Assembly: GCF_002005205.3 (NCBI RefSeq)
Contig: NZ_CP019702.2
Coordinates: 496,001-560,000, forward strand
Length of the DNA: 64,000 nucleotides
Direction: 5' to 3'
Origin: Rhizobium rhizogenes
GTDB taxonomy: Bacteria; Pseudomonadota; Alphaproteobacteria; Rhizobiales; Rhizobiaceae
This document shows positions 36,896-45,745 of this stretch, piece after piece (positions within the stretch are counted from its first letter, which is position 1; the number at the start of each line of letters is the position of its first letter). The notes below the pieces were generated by a model, which saw only the letters and a list, made by a program, of their open reading frames with translations, was not told where the DNA came from and did no database searches. Made by a program: the position numbers and the translations under genes.

Positions 36896-37719
36896 TTCTT
36901 GTTCCTTGCGGTGGCGATGCGCTTCAGCAGGATATTGGCGGCAAAGCTCATGACGATCAGGATGAAGGCGATGACGCTGGCGGCGACGAAATTGTTGGAA
37001 ACCGTGACCTGCTGGTAAAGCAGGGTTTCCAGCATCAGCACCTTGGAACCGCCGAGGATGGCCGGCGTGATATAGGCCGTCAGCGAACCGGTGAAGACCA
37101 GCGTGCCGCCGACGACCAGCCCTTCCTTGGTGAGCGGCAGGATGACTTTCCAGAACACCTGCAGCCAGCTTGCGCCGAGCACGCGGGCAGCCGCGATCGT
37201 ATCCTTCGGCATGTTTTCCAGCGCGCTGATGAGGGAGATGATCATCAGCGGCAGGAACAGTTGCAGAAGGCCGATGAAAACGGCCGTTTCGGAAAACAGG
37301 ATGCGGATCGGCGCGTCGCTGAGGCCCACCGCCTGCAGCGCCTGATTGACGATGCCGGTTCTGCCGAGAATGACGATCCAGGCATAGGTTCTCGCGACCG
37401 GCGAAATCATCAGCGGCAGCACGACGAGATTGACCACATGGCCCTTCTTGCCCGGCGACAGGTTGACGATGGCGAAAGCCGCCGCATAGCCGACCACCGC
37501 CGAAACGACGGTGACGAGCGCGCCGAGCTTCAGCGTGCGCAGGAAAACCGTCTGGTTCAGCGGATCGGAGAAGAAATCGGCATAGGCGGACAATGTCCAG
37601 CCGTCAGTGGTGCGAAAGCCCTCCGACAGAAGCATGAAGACCGGCACAAGAAAGACCGCCGCCGCAAAAATCGCGGCGGGCAAGGCAAGCGCCAGCGCTT
37701 CGGCCCGGTTCTGAAACAT
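36892..37719 (-). CDS. ABC importer permease (PotB type)
   Basis: A 275-residue permease with about six membrane segments. The EAA-like loop reads AAARVLGASWLQVFWKVILP near residue 180. It comes 165 bases after the binding-protein gene, with a strong hairpin in the gap. Pairs with the PotC-type permease. Confidence 0.9.
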   Translation of the reverse strand: MFQNRAEALALALPAAIFAAAVFLVPVFMLLSEGFRTTDGWTLSAYADFFSDPLNQTVFLRTLKLGALVTVVSAVVGYAAAFAIVNLSPGKKGHVVNLVVLPLMISPVARTYAWIVILGRTGIVNQALQAVGLSDAPIRILFSETAVFIGLLQLFLPLMIISLISALENMPKDTIAAARVLGASWLQVFWKVILPLTKEGLVVGGTLVFTGSLTAYITPAILGGSKVLMLETLLYQQVTVSNNFVAASVIAFILIVMSFAANILLKRIATARNKK

Positions 37720-37793
37720 GGGTTTATTCCCTGAGCGGCCTGAGGGCCGGTTGTTAAGGCAGCCGGACGCACCGGCCTGCGAAATTGGAAGGT

Positions 37794-37829
37794 GGAAAAG
37801 CGGTCAGGGGACGACCGAACCGCTTTTCC
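37794..37829 (-). promoter_or_regulatory. Intercistronic hairpin after the binding-protein gene
   Basis: GGAAAAGCGGT (37794-37804) is the exact reverse complement of ACCGCTTTTCC (37819-37829), separated by 14 bases. Together with similar structures after smoE and after the binding-protein gene at 10074, this suggests a common design that sets binding protein above permease. No long T tract is present, so readthrough is expected. Confidence 0.55.
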
Positions 37830-37884
37830 GGGAATGGAGCTGCCCTGACGGACGTTCAATGCCCCATTCCAAAGGGTGAAGGAC

Positions 37885-38907
37885 TTACTGACCGACCTTG
37901 GAATTCCACTCCGACAGCCACTTGTCGCGGTTATCGAGCGTCACGTCGGACGGAATGAGTTGCAGGCTGCGGGCGGTTTCATCACCATAGGTGATGTTGT
38001 TCGCCACCTCGTCGGATACCTTGACCTGGCTGTTGGTCGGGCTGTCCACCAGCTTTTCGGCCAGCGCCTTCTGGACGTCGGTCGACAGCCAGAAATCCAT
38101 GAATTGCAGGGCAAGATCCTCGTTCTTGGTGCCCTTCGGCACCACGAGCACGTTCATGCCGCCGGTCTGGCCTTCCTTGGGCGTTGCCCAGGCGAGCGGC
38201 AGGTCAAGCTTGGTGAAAGGCGCCCAGGAGAAGCGGCCAATGGGTGCCGCCCAGATTTCTTCCTGCTGCATGAGCTGCACCAGCTGCGAGGATTTGACGT
38301 AGAAGGTGACGATATCGTCCTTCTTTTCGCCTACGGCCTCGATGGCGCCGGAAAGATCGGGTGTGTCCTTGCCGATGGCCTTGCCGAGCATATAAAGCGC
38401 CGGCGGGCCCTGATTGGTGGTGACATTCGGGAAGGCGACGTGGTCGACAATGCCGTCCTTCAAAAGATCTGCCCAGCTGTCGATCTTCATCTTGTCGGTG
38501 CGGTAAACGATTGACGTGGCGTAGAAATTGACGCCGACGCTCATGCCATCACCATTCGGATCCTTGGCGATGTCATAGAGCTTTTCGATATTCGGAACCT
38601 TGGAAGCATCGATCTTCTGGATCAGATCCTTGCGGGTGGCGGAAAGCGCATCGGCCATGGAGACGATGGCGAGATCGACCACCGGATTGGCCTTGTTGGC
38701 CTCCATCTTGGCCAGACGCTCGACGCTGTTGCCGGTCTCGACCACCAGCTTGCAGCCGCATTTCTGCTCAAAGGGCGTATAGACCAGTTCCTTGAATTCA
38801 TCCTGCGCGAAGGCGTAGACGGAAATCGTCAGCGTCTTGTCCTGGGCCTGCGCCGCTCCCATCGTCAGCATCAGGGCGGTGCCCGATGCAAAAATGATCT
38901 TTTTCAT
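37885..38907 (-). CDS. ABC importer periplasmic binding protein (PotD/FbpA-like)
   Basis: A 340-residue binding protein with a clear signal peptide ending AAQAQ near residue 22. The segments ISVYAFAQDEFKELVYTPFE and VPKGTKNEDLALQFMDFWLS resemble the PotD/spermidine-putrescine class. Two close cysteines in KCGCKLVV near residue 50 are unusual for the family. It overlaps the LacI gene by 4 bases, so regulator and transporter share one transcript. The ligand is inferred to be a nucleoside or a compound containing adenine. Confidence 0.88.
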   Translation of the reverse strand: MKKIIFASGTALMLTMGAAQAQDKTLTISVYAFAQDEFKELVYTPFEQKCGCKLVVETGNSVERLAKMEANKANPVVDLAIVSMADALSATRKDLIQKIDASKVPNIEKLYDIAKDPNGDGMSVGVNFYATSIVYRTDKMKIDSWADLLKDGIVDHVAFPNVTTNQGPPALYMLGKAIGKDTPDLSGAIEAVGEKKDDIVTFYVKSSQLVQLMQQEEIWAAPIGRFSWAPFTKLDLPLAWATPKEGQTGGMNVLVVPKGTKNEDLALQFMDFWLSTDVQKALAEKLVDSPTNSQVKVSDEVANNITYGDETARSLQLIPSDVTLDNRDKWLSEWNSKVGQ

Positions 38908-39965
38908 GGTGTGAGTTCTCCTGCTGTCGTGTTTTTGGCTTCAATCGCATCATGCTTTGCCTTGCCGGTGGAGCCGCGCATGATCAGCGCCATCGGTACT
39001 TTCGAAATATCCGCCGTCACGTCGATGGCGACGCCATTTTCGCCCGCGTCATCGATCGCGCGCAGCAGCGCGCCGACCGCGAGATCGGCGATACGGCCCA
39101 TATCCATGCGCATGGTCGTCAGCGGCGGGGTAACCACGGCGGAAAAGATGAGATCGTCGAAACCGGTGACGCTCGCCTCTTCCGGCACCTCGATGCCCTC
39201 GCGCTGCAATTCGGTGAGCACGCGCAGCGCATGCAGGTCGGAAACGGCCGCAAAGGCGGAGAAACCTTCGGCAACCTTCTCTGCAAGACCGAGCCGGCAG
39301 CCCGCGCCACCCGCCTTTTCAATGCCATCTATCCACAGCGTCTGTGTCAGGCACGCCTTGCCGAGACCATCGCGAATGCCGCCAAGACGGTCGTTCTGAA
39401 CGTTGGAATCGCGGTTCTTGCCCACCAGCACCACCTTGCGATGGCCAAGCCCCGCCAGATATTCGCCGACCTGCCGGCCGCCGTCCCAGTGGTCGGCAGC
39501 AACAGTATTGCCCGGTGTCGAGGGGCTATCGATCACCGCGACGGGACAATCGACATCGGAAATGCGGGTGCCGCGCCGGGGAACAATCACCATGCCATCC
39601 ACGCCACGCTCGATCAGCCGGTTGATGGCGTCCGTCTGCATGGCGATCTCGCCGCGGGCATCGGCGATCAGCACGCCGTAACCGGCGGTGACCGCCGCCT
39701 TTTCAATGGCCTGCGCGATCTGCGGGAAAAGCGGATTGGCGATATCGGGGAGAACCAGCCCCAGAACACCGGTCCTGCCGGTGCGCAGCGCCCTGCCCGC
39801 CGAACTCGGCACATAACCCAGTTCGCTCGCCGTCTTGCGGATGCGCTCCACCAACTCAGGCGAAACACGGCCCTTGCCGGAGAGCGCATTGGACACGGTT
39901 GCCGCCGACACGCCGAGTGCCGCTGCGATCGCGCTCAGATTGGTGGCAGGCCGTGACGACGCCAT
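38904..39965 (-). CDS. LacI-family transcriptional regulator of the purine-salvage operon
   Basis: A 353-residue LacI regulator. The N-terminal helix-turn-helix is NLSAIAAALGVSAATVSNAL (residues 9-28) with the hinge KTASELGYVPSSAGRALRTG, followed by a periplasmic-binding-protein-like effector domain. It is the first gene of the operon, with a perfect palindromic operator 18 bases upstream of its start, so it most likely represses its own operon until an imported nucleoside or sugar relieves it. Confidence 0.9.
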   Translation of the reverse strand: MASSRPATNLSAIAAALGVSAATVSNALSGKGRVSPELVERIRKTASELGYVPSSAGRALRTGRTGVLGLVLPDIANPLFPQIAQAIEKAAVTAGYGVLIADARGEIAMQTDAINRLIERGVDGMVIVPRRGTRISDVDCPVAVIDSPSTPGNTVAADHWDGGRQVGEYLAGLGHRKVVLVGKNRDSNVQNDRLGGIRDGLGKACLTQTLWIDGIEKAGGAGCRLGLAEKVAEGFSAFAAVSDLHALRVLTELQREGIEVPEEASVTGFDDLIFSAVVTPPLTTMRMDMGRIADLAVGALLRAIDDAGENGVAIDVTADISKVPMALIMRGSTGKAKHDAIEAKNTTAGELTP

Positions 39966-39982
39966 GATGATCCGGAAGGGCT

Positions 39983-39998
39983 GATTAAACGTTTAATC
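39983..39998. promoter_or_regulatory. Perfect 16-bp palindrome, LacI-family operator
   Basis: GATTAAACGTTTAATC is a perfect palindrome with the central CG typical of LacI-family operators. It ends 18 bases upstream of the LacI start codon at 39965. No second copy was noticed in the window. It should control the whole lacI-ABC-nucleoside hydrolase-ade operon. Confidence 0.8.
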
Positions 39999-40098
39999 AC
40001 GATAATCGAGCAAGGTCGCCCTGTCGAGTCCTGAGAGCGGCAAAAGGGGCGAAAAGCTGGGCACAAACGGTAAATGCCCGAAAAACGAGCGATTATTT

Positions 40099-41019
40099 TT
40101 ACGCAGCTGGCGCGTTGGCTGCCCTGTAGGCCTCTACCTGCCGCACCAGCCAGTCACGAAATAGCACGACCGGCACGTGATTGGCGCGCGAAAGCGGCGC
40201 CACGGCATAATAGGAACTGGGGCTTTTTGCCTGATGATCGAAGGCTTTCACCAGTTGCTTCGATTTCAGCTCGTTGTCGATCAGGAAAAGCGGCATCAGC
40301 GCCACGCCGAGCCCGGCGATGCAGGCCTGCGCCACGCTGGAGAACTGCTCGAAGCGCATGCCCTGCGGCAGGGTGAGCGAAAGGCCGAGGCTTTCGAACC
40401 AGTGACCCCATGCGCCCGGCCGCGAGGCCATGTGGAGCAATGGCAGGGCCGCGATGTCCTCTCCCTTTTCCACGGGATGGGCACTGAGGAATTGCGGGCT
40501 GCACACCGGCGCGACCATTTCATGCATCAGGAAGGTGCTTTCCGCCCCCGGCCAGTCGGCCTGGCCGATATGGATCGCCATATCCAGCTGCTCGCGCTCA
40601 AAGTCGAACTGGCCGATGCGGGTGGCGAAATTGATGGTGATTTCGGGGTGGCTCGCCACGAAATCCGGGATACGCGGCAAAAGCCAGCGGGTGCCGAAGG
40701 TGGGCAACATGGCGAGGTTCAGCGTATTGCCATGCGTTTTGGTCATGATCTGCAGGGACGCGGAGCGTATCTCGCCAAGGGCCGCGGCAATGGATTTCGC
40801 ATAGACCCGCCCTTCAGCCGTCAGCGCCACGCCGCGCGCGCCGCGCTCGAAGAGGCGCACGCCAAGCTGTTCTTCCAGTGACATAACCTGCCGGCTGATC
40901 GCCCCCTGCGTCAGCGCCAGCTCATCGGCGGCAGCGGAAAAACTGCCGAGCCGCGCCACGGAATCGAAGGCGGCGAGCGCGCTGGTGGAGGGCAGGAGTT
41001 TGCGGCTGAGAGACGTCAT
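40099..41019 (-). CDS. LysR-family regulator (GcvA-like), divergent from gcdH
   Basis: A 306-residue LysR regulator. The helix-turn-helix region is FDSVARLGSFSAAADELALT then QGAISRQVMSLEEQLGVRLF, and the effector domain has GcvA-type features (NFATRIGQFDFEREQLDMAI). It is divergent from glutaryl-CoA dehydrogenase, with a LysR dyad only 5 bases from its start codon, suggesting autoregulation as well as control of gcdH. No strong ribosome-binding site precedes the ATG. Confidence 0.88.
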   Translation of the reverse strand: MTSLSRKLLPSTSALAAFDSVARLGSFSAAADELALTQGAISRQVMSLEEQLGVRLFERGARGVALTAEGRVYAKSIAAALGEIRSASLQIMTKTHGNTLNLAMLPTFGTRWLLPRIPDFVASHPEITINFATRIGQFDFEREQLDMAIHIGQADWPGAESTFLMHEMVAPVCSPQFLSAHPVEKGEDIAALPLLHMASRPGAWGHWFESLGLSLTLPQGMRFEQFSSVAQACIAGLGVALMPLFLIDNELKSKQLVKAFDHQAKSPSSYYAVAPLSRANHVPVVLFRDWLVRQVEAYRAANAPAA

Positions 41020-41023
41020 GAGC

Positions 41024-41040
41024 CATTACTATATGTAATG
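41024..41040. promoter_or_regulatory. LysR-type box between LysR gene and gcdH
   Basis: CATTAC-TATAT-GTAATG is a perfect 6-bp inverted repeat with a 5-base centre, matching the ATTAC-N5-GTAAT form of LysR T-N11-A boxes. It lies next to the LysR start and 77 bases upstream of the gcdH start. Confidence 0.65.
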
Positions 41041-41116
41041 CAAAAATGAGTAAACATGGCTTGTGCCATCCGGCTCGAATACGAATAATCCGGCCAGCAA
41101 ATCCGGAGGCGAAAAC

Positions 41117-42304
41117 GTGAGCGAACGCGCAGCATTCAATTGGCAGGACCCTTTTCTGCTGGAAGACCAACTGACCGATGACGAGCGGATGATCCGCGAC
41201 AGCGCCGAAGCCTTCGGCAAATCCGAACTGCTGCCACGCATTCAGGAAGCCTATCTTTCCGAGACCACCGAACCGGAACTGTTCCGCCTGATGGGCCGCA
41301 CCGGCCTGCTCGGCGTCACCCTGCCGGAAGAATATGGCGCGGCCAACGCAAGCTATGTGGCTTACGGCCTCGTCGCCCGCGAGGTGGAGCGGATCGACAG
41401 CGGTTACCGCTCGATGATGAGCGTGCAGTCCTCGCTCGTCATCCATCCGATCTTCGCTTACGGCTCGGACGAGCAGAAGAAGAAATACCTGCCCGGCCTC
41501 GTTTCCGGTGAACTGATCGGCTGTTTCGGCCTTACCGAGCCGGATGCCGGCTCCGACCCCGGCGGCATGAAGACCCGCGCGGAAAAGATCGAAGGCGGTT
41601 ATCGCCTGCGCGGTTCGAAAATGTGGATTTCCAACGCGCCGATTGCCGATGTCTTCGTCGTCTGGGCGAAATCGGAAGCGCATGACAACCAGATCAGGGG
41701 CTTCGTGCTGGAAAAGGGCATGAAGGGCCTCTCCGCCCCGAAGATCGGCGGCAAGCTGTCGCTGCGCGCCTCCATCACAGGCGAAATCGTCATGGATGGC
41801 GTCGAAGTCGGCGAAGACGCACTGCTGCCGAATGTTTCCGGCCTCAAAGGTCCGTTCGGCTGCCTCAACCGCGCCCGCTACGGCATTTCCTGGGGTGTGC
41901 TGGGCGCCGCTGAAGATTGCTGGTTCCGCGCCCGGCAATATGGCCTCGACCGCAAGCAGTTCGGCAAGCCGCTCGCCGGCACGCAGCTTTACCAGAAGAA
42001 ACTCGCCGACATGCAGACGGAAATCGCTCTTGGCCTTCAGGCATCGCTGCGCGTCGGCCGGCTGATGGACGAGCATAAAATGGCGCCGGAAATGATTTCC
42101 ATCGTCAAGCGCAACAATTGCGGCAAGGCGCTGGACATCGCCCGTCAGGCCCGCGACATGCATGGCGGCAACGGCATCCAGATCGAATATCACGTCATGC
42201 GCCACGCCCAGAACCTTGAAACGGTCAACACCTATGAGGGCACCCATGACGTCCACGCGCTGATCCTCGGCCGGGCGCAGACCGGCATTCAGGCGTTCTT
42301 CTGA
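41117..42304 (+). CDS. gcdH: Glutaryl-CoA dehydrogenase
   Basis: A 395-residue acyl-CoA dehydrogenase. [20 protein letters not shown] near residue 131, [16 protein letters not shown], and the C-terminal [20 protein letters not shown] with the catalytic glutamate in YEGTHD match the glutaryl-CoA dehydrogenase branch, which makes crotonyl-CoA in lysine/tryptophan breakdown. The GTG start at 41117 follows GGAGG by 8 bases; an in-frame ATG 54 bases earlier has no such site. It is followed by RIME copy E and a bidirectional terminator. Confidence 0.92.
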   Translation: MSERAAFNWQDPFLLEDQLTDDERMIRDSAEAFGKSELLPRIQEAYLSETTEPELFRLMGRTGLLGVTLPEEYGAANASYVAYGLVAREVERIDSGYRSMMSVQSSLVIHPIFAYGSDEQKKKYLPGLVSGELIGCFGLTEPDAGSDPGGMKTRAEKIEGGYRLRGSKMWISNAPIADVFVVWAKSEAHDNQIRGFVLEKGMKGLSAPKIGGKLSLRASITGEIVMDGVEVGEDALLPNVSGLKGPFGCLNRARYGISWGVLGAAEDCWFRARQYGLDRKQFGKPLAGTQLYQKKLADMQTEIALGLQASLRVGRLMDEHKMAPEMISIVKRNNCGKALDIARQARDMHGGNGIQIEYHVMRHAQNLETVNTYEGTHDVHALILGRAQTGIQAFF

Positions 42305-42340
42305 GGCCTGTGGACGGAGCGGCCGGCAAAGTTTTCCCCA

Positions 42341-42454
42341 CCGTCATTCCGGCCCTGAGCCGGAATCCAGCCAGCCCAAGTCCTTGGGCTGAAAGGAGTC
42401 TTGCTGCCATGCAGACGCGTGTCGCTGGATTCCGGCTCAAGGCCGGAATGACGG
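42341..42454. repeat. RIME-like palindromic mosaic element, copy E
   Basis: A 114-bp element between gcdH and the convergent receptor gene. Outer arms ATTCCGGCCCTGAGCCGGAA and TTCCGGCTCAAGGCCGGAAT; inner stem AGCCCAAGTCCTTGGGCT as in copy B, then GCAGACGCGTGTCGCTGG. With the following terminator it fills most of the 296-base gap; nothing else is seen there. Confidence 0.75.
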
Positions 42455-42544
42455 AGGGAGAGTGCATGACGCCCCGGCAAATGTGAGCCAGCCCTCTGAG
42501 CCAAGCTCAAATCGTATCATCGGGAGCAATACCCCTTGAAACAG

Positions 42545-42578
42545 AAAGGCCTCCGAAGATCGCTTCGAAGGCCTTTTT
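42545..42578. terminator. Bidirectional intrinsic terminator between gcdH and receptor gene
   Basis: AGGCCTCCGAA (42547-42557) pairs with TTCGAAGGCCT (42564-42574) with one mismatch and a 6-base loop. TTTTTCTTTT follows on the plus strand and AAA-flanked sequence gives T residues on the minus strand. It is 23 bases past the receptor stop codon and 240 past gcdH. Confidence 0.8.
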
Positions 42579-42600
42579 CTTTTCGAGCTCAGGTGACGGC

Positions 42601-44697
42601 TCAGAACGTGCCGCGCACGCCGATGCCGAACATGCGCGGTTCGGTCATGCTGGCCTCGATGCCGCCAATGCCGCGATTTTCCTTCATCAGCGTCGGCGCG
42701 CGCTCGTCGAAGACGTTCTTGACGTAGGCGTAGAATTCAAGCTCGTCCTGGAGCTTGTAGCTCGCCCGCACATCGGCGATCGTATAGGGATCGATCGCAT
42801 AAATGGCCTTGTTATCCGTGTCGGAATAATAACCGTCGAGATGGCGTACCTGGCCTGAGACGGTGAACTTGTCCGTCACGTCCCAGCTTGCGCCGACAGT
42901 GAAGCTATAACCCGGCGACTTGGCGAATTCCTTGCCGACATAGGCGGCATTGCTGGAAATCTCGTCGATCTTCGTCTTCAGCAGACCGGCGCTGGCCTTC
43001 AGCGTCAGATTGTCGAGAACCCGATAATCCGCGCTGATTTCCAGACCGTAAGCATGGGCCTCTTCGGCATTGACCGTGTAGGATTCGCTGATGCCCGTGG
43101 AGACGACGACCGGCACGTTAAACTGGGCATTCTTCATGTCCATGTAGAACAGGTTGCCGTTCACCGTCAGCGTATCGTCCAGCAGGCTGGCGCGGGTGAA
43201 GAGCTCGTAGTTCCAGATGGTTTCCTTGTCGAAGGTGCGCCATTTGCTGGTCGTCAGGTCGAATGCGACGCCGCCGGGATTGTAACCACGGCTGATCAGG
43301 CCGCCCACCGTCCAGTCGTCATTGATGGCATAGGCAAGCGACGCCTTGGGCAGGATTTCCGAGAAGGTTTCGTCATAATCGACCGAGCTGGTGCTGGTGG
43401 CACTCAGCGTCCGGTAACCGGAGCGCTGGATCTGGTCCTGCTGGTAACGCAGGCCGCCCGTCAGGGTCCATTGGTCGGTCAGGCGATAGCTCAGCTCGCT
43501 GAAGAGACCGAGATTGTCCTTGGTATCGTTGAAACGCGAGGTTCCGCGCAGATAAAGTATCTCGTCGGCTTTCGTATGCGCGTAATAAATACCCGCGACA
43601 CCGCTCAGCACATCTTCCTGATCGCCGAATGTCACACGCGTCTCGTGGGAGGTGTTCTTCAGGTCGATATCGGCATCACCCGTATTCGCAATGCCGACCC
43701 GGCGTTTGGCGATGGACGAGGAGAACTGTGTCTGATTGAACAGTTTCACGCCGTTTTCGAAATCGTAATTGATGTCGAGAATGCCGGTATTGGTGTACTG
43801 GCTGAAATTCGGCATCGTTGTGGTGACGTGGTTGAGATCCTCGAAGGGACGCGACGCCGCTTCCTGGCTCGGTCGGTTGGAGGCATTGTAGGAATAGGTC
43901 AGCTTGGTCGAAAGACCGGGGATTTCCGACGGTTCCCACAGAAGCTTGAAGCGACCGTTGAACTCCTTGAAGTTCTGGTCCGTGCCCTCATGGGCGAATG
44001 CGGAATTGATGTAGTCGATGAAGGTATCGCGGCCGGAATAATCGATCGCCATGCGTGCCGCCAGCTCATCCTCGATCAGCGGACCGGAAAAGGCGAAGGA
44101 ACCGCGCTTCTGGTGATAGTTGCCGATTTCCGCCTGATAGCTGGCTTCCGGCGTAAAGGTCGGGTCCTTGGTGTTGACGAGGATCGCGCCGGCAATGGCG
44201 TTTGCACCCTGAGAAGTGGTCTGCGGGCCACGGAAGACCTCGATGCTGTCCACGTCCCAGATGGAGCTCGCACCATAGATGAACTCGTTATAACCGAGAT
44301 AATGGCCGTCGACATTGATCGTGGCGCGCGGCACCGTGCCGGTGAAGAAGGCGATGGAGCCCGTATTCGGCCCCTGCGTATCCTGTCCGCGAATGATGGG
44401 TGCACTGACATTGTCGGTGTAGACGATGTTCGGAATATCCTTGATCGCTTCCGACACGGTCGGGTCGCCGGTCTTTTCCTTTTTGATTTCCTCAGCGGTT
44501 TTGACTGACACGGACGATGCCGTGTTCTTCATGTCGCGCGCCACTTTTTCACCGGTCACGACGATCGGCTTCAAGACGGTGGTGCCCGCCGCATCAGCCT
44601 GCTGATCCTGACCGAGAACCGGCGTCACAAACATTGTCGCCAGCGTCAGGGCGCTGACCCCGCTCATCAAACGACCGTTAGAACTAAACCCCATCAC
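42601..44697 (-). CDS. TonB-dependent outer-membrane receptor, probable ferric-siderophore receptor
   Basis: A 698-residue receptor. A signal peptide ends near VLGQ (about residue 29), followed by a TonB-box-like segment KPIVVTGEKVARD. The plug domain has KDIPNIVYTDNVSAPIIRGQ and IEVFRGPQTTSQGANAIAGA. A beta-barrel follows, ending in the outer-membrane signature RMFGIGVRGTF with terminal Phe. It imports a ligand across the outer membrane using TonB energy. A perfect TGA-N9-TCA IRO box lies 17 bases upstream of the start, linking it to iron control and to the siderophore genes downstream. The ligand is inferred. Confidence 0.85.
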   Translation of the reverse strand: MMGFSSNGRLMSGVSALTLATMFVTPVLGQDQQADAAGTTVLKPIVVTGEKVARDMKNTASSVSVKTAEEIKKEKTGDPTVSEAIKDIPNIVYTDNVSAPIIRGQDTQGPNTGSIAFFTGTVPRATINVDGHYLGYNEFIYGASSIWDVDSIEVFRGPQTTSQGANAIAGAILVNTKDPTFTPEASYQAEIGNYHQKRGSFAFSGPLIEDELAARMAIDYSGRDTFIDYINSAFAHEGTDQNFKEFNGRFKLLWEPSEIPGLSTKLTYSYNASNRPSQEAASRPFEDLNHVTTTMPNFSQYTNTGILDINYDFENGVKLFNQTQFSSSIAKRRVGIANTGDADIDLKNTSHETRVTFGDQEDVLSGVAGIYYAHTKADEILYLRGTSRFNDTKDNLGLFSELSYRLTDQWTLTGGLRYQQDQIQRSGYRTLSATSTSSVDYDETFSEILPKASLAYAINDDWTVGGLISRGYNPGGVAFDLTTSKWRTFDKETIWNYELFTRASLLDDTLTVNGNLFYMDMKNAQFNVPVVVSTGISESYTVNAEEAHAYGLEISADYRVLDNLTLKASAGLLKTKIDEISSNAAYVGKEFAKSPGYSFTVGASWDVTDKFTVSGQVRHLDGYYSDTDNKAIYAIDPYTIADVRASYKLQDELEFYAYVKNVFDERAPTLMKENRGIGGIEASMTEPRMFGIGVRGTF

Positions 44698-44713
44698 ACA
44701 CCCCTAATAAACA

Positions 44714-44728
44714 TGAGTATTAAAGTCA
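44714..44728. promoter_or_regulatory. IRO box (candidate RirA site) upstream of the receptor gene
   Basis: TGA-GTATTAAAG-TCA fits the rhizobial iron-responsive operator pattern TGA-N9-TCA exactly. It is 17 bases upstream of the receptor start. The pattern alone is short and occurs by chance; position in front of a receptor gene is the support. Confidence 0.6.
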
Positions 44729-44780
44729 TATTCAAGTAACGGAAGCGTTATCTGTTTCGCAATAGAGAATGCATTCCGTA

Positions 44781-44804
44781 TTGCGGACAAACAGGGTTCC
44801 GCAA
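44781..44804. promoter_or_regulatory. Inverted repeat upstream of the IclR gene
   Basis: TTGCGGA (44781-44787) and TCCGCAA (44798-44804) form a perfect 7-bp repeat with a 10-base centre, 136 bases upstream of the IclR-family start, in the 242-base divergent gap. It may be the operator of that regulator; this is inference from position. Confidence 0.35.
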
Positions 44805-44939
44805 CGGGATGTGCCATATTTACAACAAAGTTTATCGACCGCCTTTGCCCCGCGTGAAAGGCAACACATCCGAACCACCCGTTTTCCCGCCAGAAATCGA
44901 TTCCGATTTGTCGGCTGATGCGTTAGGCATGGTCAGGCC

Positions 44940-45743
44940 ATGAACGGGGGAATCGGCTTGAGCACCATGGATGACGACGCGGACGACCTGCCGGAAAACG
45001 AGGGCGAGAAGCGCTCGGCCCTCATCCAGTCCGTATCGATCGCGGCGCGTTTTCTAAATCTCCTCGCCAGATCGGATACGGCGCTGGCACTTGGCGAACT
45101 GGCCAAACGTGCCGGCACCGGCCGCTCCACCGCGCATCGTTACATGCAAAGCCTCGTGCGCGAGGGGCTGGTGACGCAGGACCCGGCAAGCGGCAGCTAC
45201 GATCTCGGACCTGCGGCGCTGGGGATCGGTATCAGCGCGCTGAGGCGAATCAATCCGGTCGAAACCGCCGGCCGCCAGATGAAAGCGCTTGCCTCCGAGA
45301 TCGGCGCCAGCTGCGGCGTGGCGATCTGGACCGAACGCGGCCCGACCGTGGTGCGATGGGCGAGAAGCGCCAGTTTTTCCATCAGCACCGTGGCGCTGGG
45401 CGATGTTCTGCCGCTGGACAACAGCGCCTGCGGGCTGGTTTTTCAGGCTTACCTTCCGCCGGAGAGGATAACCGCCGTGCGCAGGCTGCAACCGGCCGCC
45501 TTTCGTGGCTCCCGGCCAGAGGCCGGCATTCTGGAAACCATCCGTGAGGTCGGTGGCGCGGAACTCAATGAACATCTGTTCTCCGCCCTGACTGGCAAGG
45601 CCGCACCGGTTTTCGACGCGCAGGGCGAACTCTGTTGTGTCGTCACCACCGTATCCTTCGTCGCCACCGCCGAGACGGAGCAGCATTTTTCCCGATTGAT
45701 CGAAGCAGCACAAAAGGCGACAGCCGAATCCGGCGGAGCATAG
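44940..45743 (+). CDS. IclR-family transcriptional regulator
   Basis: A 267-residue IclR regulator. The winged helix is in residues about 30-85 (LGELAKRAGTGRSTAHRYMQ, then LVREGLVTQDP), and the effector domain contains the conserved VALGDVLPLDNSACGLVF. An in-frame ATG at 44970 would give a slightly shorter protein. It converges on the monooxygenase gene, with stops 2 bases apart, and is divergent from the receptor gene. Neither iron nor siderophore regulation is usual for this family, so it may regulate an aromatic or sulfur pathway instead. Confidence 0.87.
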   Translation: MNGGIGLSTMDDDADDLPENEGEKRSALIQSVSIAARFLNLLARSDTALALGELAKRAGTGRSTAHRYMQSLVREGLVTQDPASGSYDLGPAALGIGISALRRINPVETAGRQMKALASEIGASCGVAIWTERGPTVVRWARSASFSISTVALGDVLPLDNSACGLVFQAYLPPERITAVRRLQPAAFRGSRPEAGILETIREVGGAELNEHLFSALTGKAAPVFDAQGELCCVVTTVSFVATAETEQHFSRLIEAAQKATAESGGA

Positions 45744-45745
45744 GC

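Noticed and set aside
41063..41116. An upstream ATG start for glutaryl-CoA dehydrogenase
   Set aside because: The GTG at 41117 has GGAGG at ideal distance; the ATG does not, and the extra 18 residues are not family-like.
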